The notes under the pieces were generated by a model. That model saw only the letters and a program-made list of their open reading frames with translations, searched no databases and was not told the origin of the DNA. Both the position numbers and the translations under genes were made by a program. Of a stretch of 64,000 nt of DNA, positions 63,501-64,000 are shown one piece after another. How positions within the stretch are numbered: position 1 is the first letter of the stretch; each line of letters begins with the position of its first letter. The DNA comes from Manduca sexta (lineage: Eukaryota > Arthropoda > Insecta > Lepidoptera > Sphingidae): positions 16,152,589 through 16,216,588 of the forward strand of contig NC_051142.1 in NCBI RefSeq assembly GCF_014839805.1, in the 5' to 3' direction.

Positions 63501-64000
63501 CAGTACCTCTCCGCGCAGCACTCCATCGCGTGCCGAAGGTTCCCGTACGCTTCGAGAGGTCACCAGGTATGGGAATATGTCAGAAATGGGCTGATAGTAA
63601 AAAACTTTCTCTGCGAGACTCAAAACAGATGCTATGAGAATTGACTGTGTCAATGGCGTAATTTTATTCGGTACGACTGTCGTAGGGTCTAGGGTTGAAT
63701 ACCCGGGTCGGGCAAAGTGATTGGGTATTTCTACTCAACACCATCCCGGAGTCTGGAATTTGTGCTTGAATAGATATCTGCAGTACATCGAGTAGACATT
63801 ATCAGAAGCGCTTATATTAAAATAATATAACACAATCACGTGTGACTGTCGGGGTTTGTATTTTTTGTTTAGGCTCTGGCGTGCTGCGTGATGGCGGTGG
63901 CAATGTCTCGCGTGGAAGACGTGTGCCGCTGGTGTTCCTCCACGCTGGACCAAATCCTGGACAGCGGCGACCAGCTCCACCAGGACTCGTGCCTACACTT
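39566..64000 (+). CDS. Giant multi-module protein gene, 45 exons, 3' end beyond the window
   Basis: Exons: 39566-39594, 40315-40425, 40862-40988, 41433-41570, 41940-42033, 42239-42388, 42662-42803, 43164-43322, 43787-43919, 44320-44448, 44649-44750, 45041-45168, 45512-45655, 46073-46208, 46648-46743, 47015-47125, 47528-47617, 47883-48054, 48314-48477, 48575-48736, 49161-49212, 49704-49874, 50142-50329, 50600-50704, 50905-51019, 51221-51384, 51672-51750, 51989-52168, 52676-52768, 53056-53157, 53384-53524, 53977-54122, 54498-54689, 55131-55235, 55623-55840, 56092-56265, 56465-56570, 57117-57209, 57517-57620, 57985-58138, 61416-61471, 61818-61974, 62974-63100, 63457-63566, 63873 to edge. All 44 junctions have GT-AG ends and compatible phases, giving about 1,925 residues. 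The N-terminus is basic and Pro/Arg-rich (PPYRRRRRRRPK). Then come six repeated modules and a seventh start, with acidic Glu-rich linkers. No signal peptide or membrane segment is evident. The repeat resembles a papain-like/OTU-like peptidase layout by eye; the gene itself is unrecognised. Confidence 0.85.
39642..39901. mobile_element. 260-bp palindromic MITE, copy 1
   Basis: Ends are CCCCCTTATTCATAGACGTT and AACGTTTATGAATAAGGGGG (about 30-bp inverted repeats), with a second inner inverted pair (CTGTTTCTCAGTGC / GCACTGAGAAACAG). Flanks read TAA on both sides, a 3-bp duplication as made by PIF/Harbinger-type transposases. It lies in intron 1 of the giant gene and is nearly identical to 43433-43682. 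Confidence 0.9.
41940..43919 (+). other. Giant gene, module 1 (Cys and D-P-H both present)
   Basis: The helical block spans exons 5-6: ACG|SQTGCIAAVCRALL then HVDEVLLTGDSYYHQ. The second block spans exons 8-9: CYIFDPHMLDSKGRA then SGAAAFLRYAG. It is one of two modules keeping both the Cys after G-x-Q and the His of D-P-H. Confidence 0.65.
43433..43682. mobile_element. 250-bp palindromic MITE, copy 2
   Basis: Same termini and internal palindromes as copy 1, with scattered substitutions and a shorter length. Flanks are TTA and TCA. It is in intron 8 of the giant gene. Confidence 0.9.
46217..46371. mobile_element. 155-bp MITE next to a splice donor
   Basis: Terminal inverted repeats TAATAGCCGGCAAACAACTT and its inverse with one change, flanked by TA on both sides, as for Tc1/mariner-type elements. 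Its left end lies 8 bases inside intron 14. A run of 13 C occurs in its interior. Confidence 0.85.
47175..47365 (+). repeat. SINE family A, 5' partial copy
   Basis: The head (ACGATAGCCTACTTGGGGGT, CCCAAGGGCACCCACC) and core (TTTAACGGTGAAGGAAAACA) are present; the 3' half is missing. It is in intron 16 of the giant gene. Confidence 0.85.
48314..50329 (+). other. Giant gene, module 3 (Cys replaced by Ser, D-P-H present)
   Basis: Helical block: NKQATAVSIAAIAMAHL and TPDDIDETLIRGDILYQS (exons 19-20), followed by an acidic linker. Second block: RDQCLYMFDPHGCDENG and RAGACLIRVSG (exons 22-23). Confidence 0.65.
50600..53157 (+). other. Giant gene, module 4 (Cys and His both replaced), with acidic inserts
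   Basis: Helical block: GREIAPAAAAAFAAAAA and DHVYCLLDAGAEYYLNHV (exons 25-26). Second block: GVWMKPGGSVVAYDPAP (D-P-A) and SGALMVFASPTEFIDKL (exons 28 and 30). Glu-rich inserts (exon 27, EELEEEEKEE; exons 29-30) interrupt it. It looks the most degenerate of the set. Confidence 0.55.
53571..53850. mobile_element. 280-bp MITE with about 70-bp inverted ends
   Basis: Both ends are ACCTTAAGGT, itself a palindrome. Inside, CATACATTTTGTTTCAC and TCTGGGTAACTAAAGTAA are mirrored by TTAGTTACCCAGA and GTGAAACAAAATGTATG. It occupies most of intron 31. Confidence 0.85.
54711..54860 (+). repeat. Lepidopteran repeat fragment in intron 33
   Basis: TCCAATGCTGGACCTAGGCC, CCACAGGGACCGG and TGGGCCGCCCTCATCCA follow the usual order of the 'ccactgctggacataggcc' repeat also seen at 16762 and 57306. 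Confidence 0.65.
55251..55517 (+). mobile_element. Non-autonomous Helitron-like element
   Basis: Starts TC (TCCTGTCCTACTAATATTA) and ends CTAG before T (GCCGCGGGTAAAAGCTAG|T), matching the Helitron TC...CTRR rule with a GC-rich subterminal stretch. The inner CTACTGAACGGATTTGC is diagnostic of a family I know from lepidopteran genomes. It starts 15 bases after exon 34. Confidence 0.8.
56671..56900 (+). repeat. tRNA-headed SINE, family C, copy in intron 37
   Basis: Head TGACTGCCTCGTTGGCATAG, then AACTTGTGCTCGATATGGCC, TATCACATCATAGGACCG and a GTGTGTGTAAATAAATC end. Its B box is degraded. Confidence 0.65.
57306..57411 (+). repeat. Lepidopteran repeat fragment in intron 38
   Basis: ATCATCATCATCAGC, GTCCCCTGCTGAACATGAGC and GAAGCGGCCCGCATACAGCG match the same family as 54711. 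Confidence 0.7.
58028..61263 (+). repeat. Perfect tandem array, 138-bp unit, 23 copies plus a 62-bp partial
   Basis: The unit starts CTGTGGTCGGTGCCGC and recurs at exactly 138-base steps from 58028 to 61202 with no mismatch that I could find. The unit is the last 111 bases of exon 40 plus the first 27 of the following intron, so each full copy carries the donor ACAG|GTGCCG. The unit is 46 codons long and stop-free in all three plus frames and one minus frame, so ORFs of about 1,080-1,120 codons run through it automatically. The last copy breaks off at CTACTACAT and continues as ACCTAGTAC. Confidence 0.97.
62040..62275 (+). repeat. Interspersed repeat D (SINE-like), copy 2
   Basis: GTGTGTCGCGTTCTGG, GGCCGGCATAATTATGCCGA and GTGGCAATTTTGCCGTGCA match 24240-24470 in order. 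It is in intron 42 of the giant gene. Confidence 0.5.
62513..62827 (-). repeat. tRNA-derived SINE, family A, minus-strand full-length copy
   Basis: Well preserved reverse complement of family A, from the ATATCAGCCCTGTATTATAT tail to the CTAGGCTATCGCCGC head. It is in intron 42. Confidence 0.93.
63457..64000 (+). other. Giant gene, module 7 start (Cys present), cut by window edge
   Basis: YASRGHQALACCVMAVAMS across exons 44-45 and STLDQILDSGDQLHQDSC reproduce the helical block. The D-P-H block would lie right of the window. Confidence 0.65.
63643..63775 (+). repeat. tRNA-headed SINE, family C, 5' partial copy in intron 44
   Basis: TGTGTCAATGGCGTAATTTT, GGTTGAATACCCGGGTCGGG and CCGGAGTCTGGAATTTGTGC follow the order of the 56671 copy. 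Confidence 0.6.

Overview
The window is nuclear DNA from an insect, most likely a moth or butterfly (Lepidoptera). It is AT-rich with small GC-richer exons, GT-AG introns, and dense copies of tRNA-derived SINEs, palindromic MITEs and Helitron-like elements whose sequences I recognise as typical of lepidopteran genomes. There is no bacterial gene organisation, no CRISPR array and no complete autonomous transposon. One 500-base run of N (18325-18824) is an assembly gap.

Layout. 1-63 may be the last codons of a plus-strand gene. 3134-5234 holds the last two exons of an unrecognised plus-strand gene. 5235-11136 is AT-rich non-coding sequence. 11137-15545 (minus) is a seven-exon HAD phosphatase of the pseudouridine-5'-phosphatase/GS1-like family; one of its introns holds an antisense, intronless, frame-broken gene copy (12309-13239). 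16402-18198 (minus) is the 3' part of a guanylate cyclase; its 5' part is lost in or beyond the N gap. 18825-32737 is a gene-poor stretch of nested SINEs, MITEs and LINE/Helitron fragments. 32738-37712 (minus) is a complete eight-exon PEX19 gene encoding 290 residues with a C-terminal CaaX box.

From 39566 to beyond the right edge lies one very large plus-strand gene. I reconstructed 45 exons, about 1,925 codons, in which every splice junction is phase-compatible. It is the most interesting object here. After a basic, proline-rich N-terminus the protein is a chain of repeated modules of roughly 200-300 residues: six complete and a seventh cut by the window edge. Each has a helical block (Cys-containing in some copies, Ser or Ala in others) followed by a block with a D/E-P-H motif and a Gly/Ala-rich strand. 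By eye this resembles a degenerate papain-like or OTU/C76-like cysteine-protease fold, with only some copies keeping both candidate catalytic residues. I do not recognise the gene.

Inside module 6 an exon-intron boundary has been amplified into a 3.2-kb array of 23 perfect 138-bp units plus a partial unit (58028-61263). It is either a very recent expansion carrying about two dozen identical splice donors or an assembly artefact. The long ORFs through the array are a consequence of the unit being 3 x 46 bp and stop-free, not evidence of coding. Introns of this gene carry at least eleven SINE, MITE, Helitron or other repeat insertions, two of them within about 15 bp of a splice donor.
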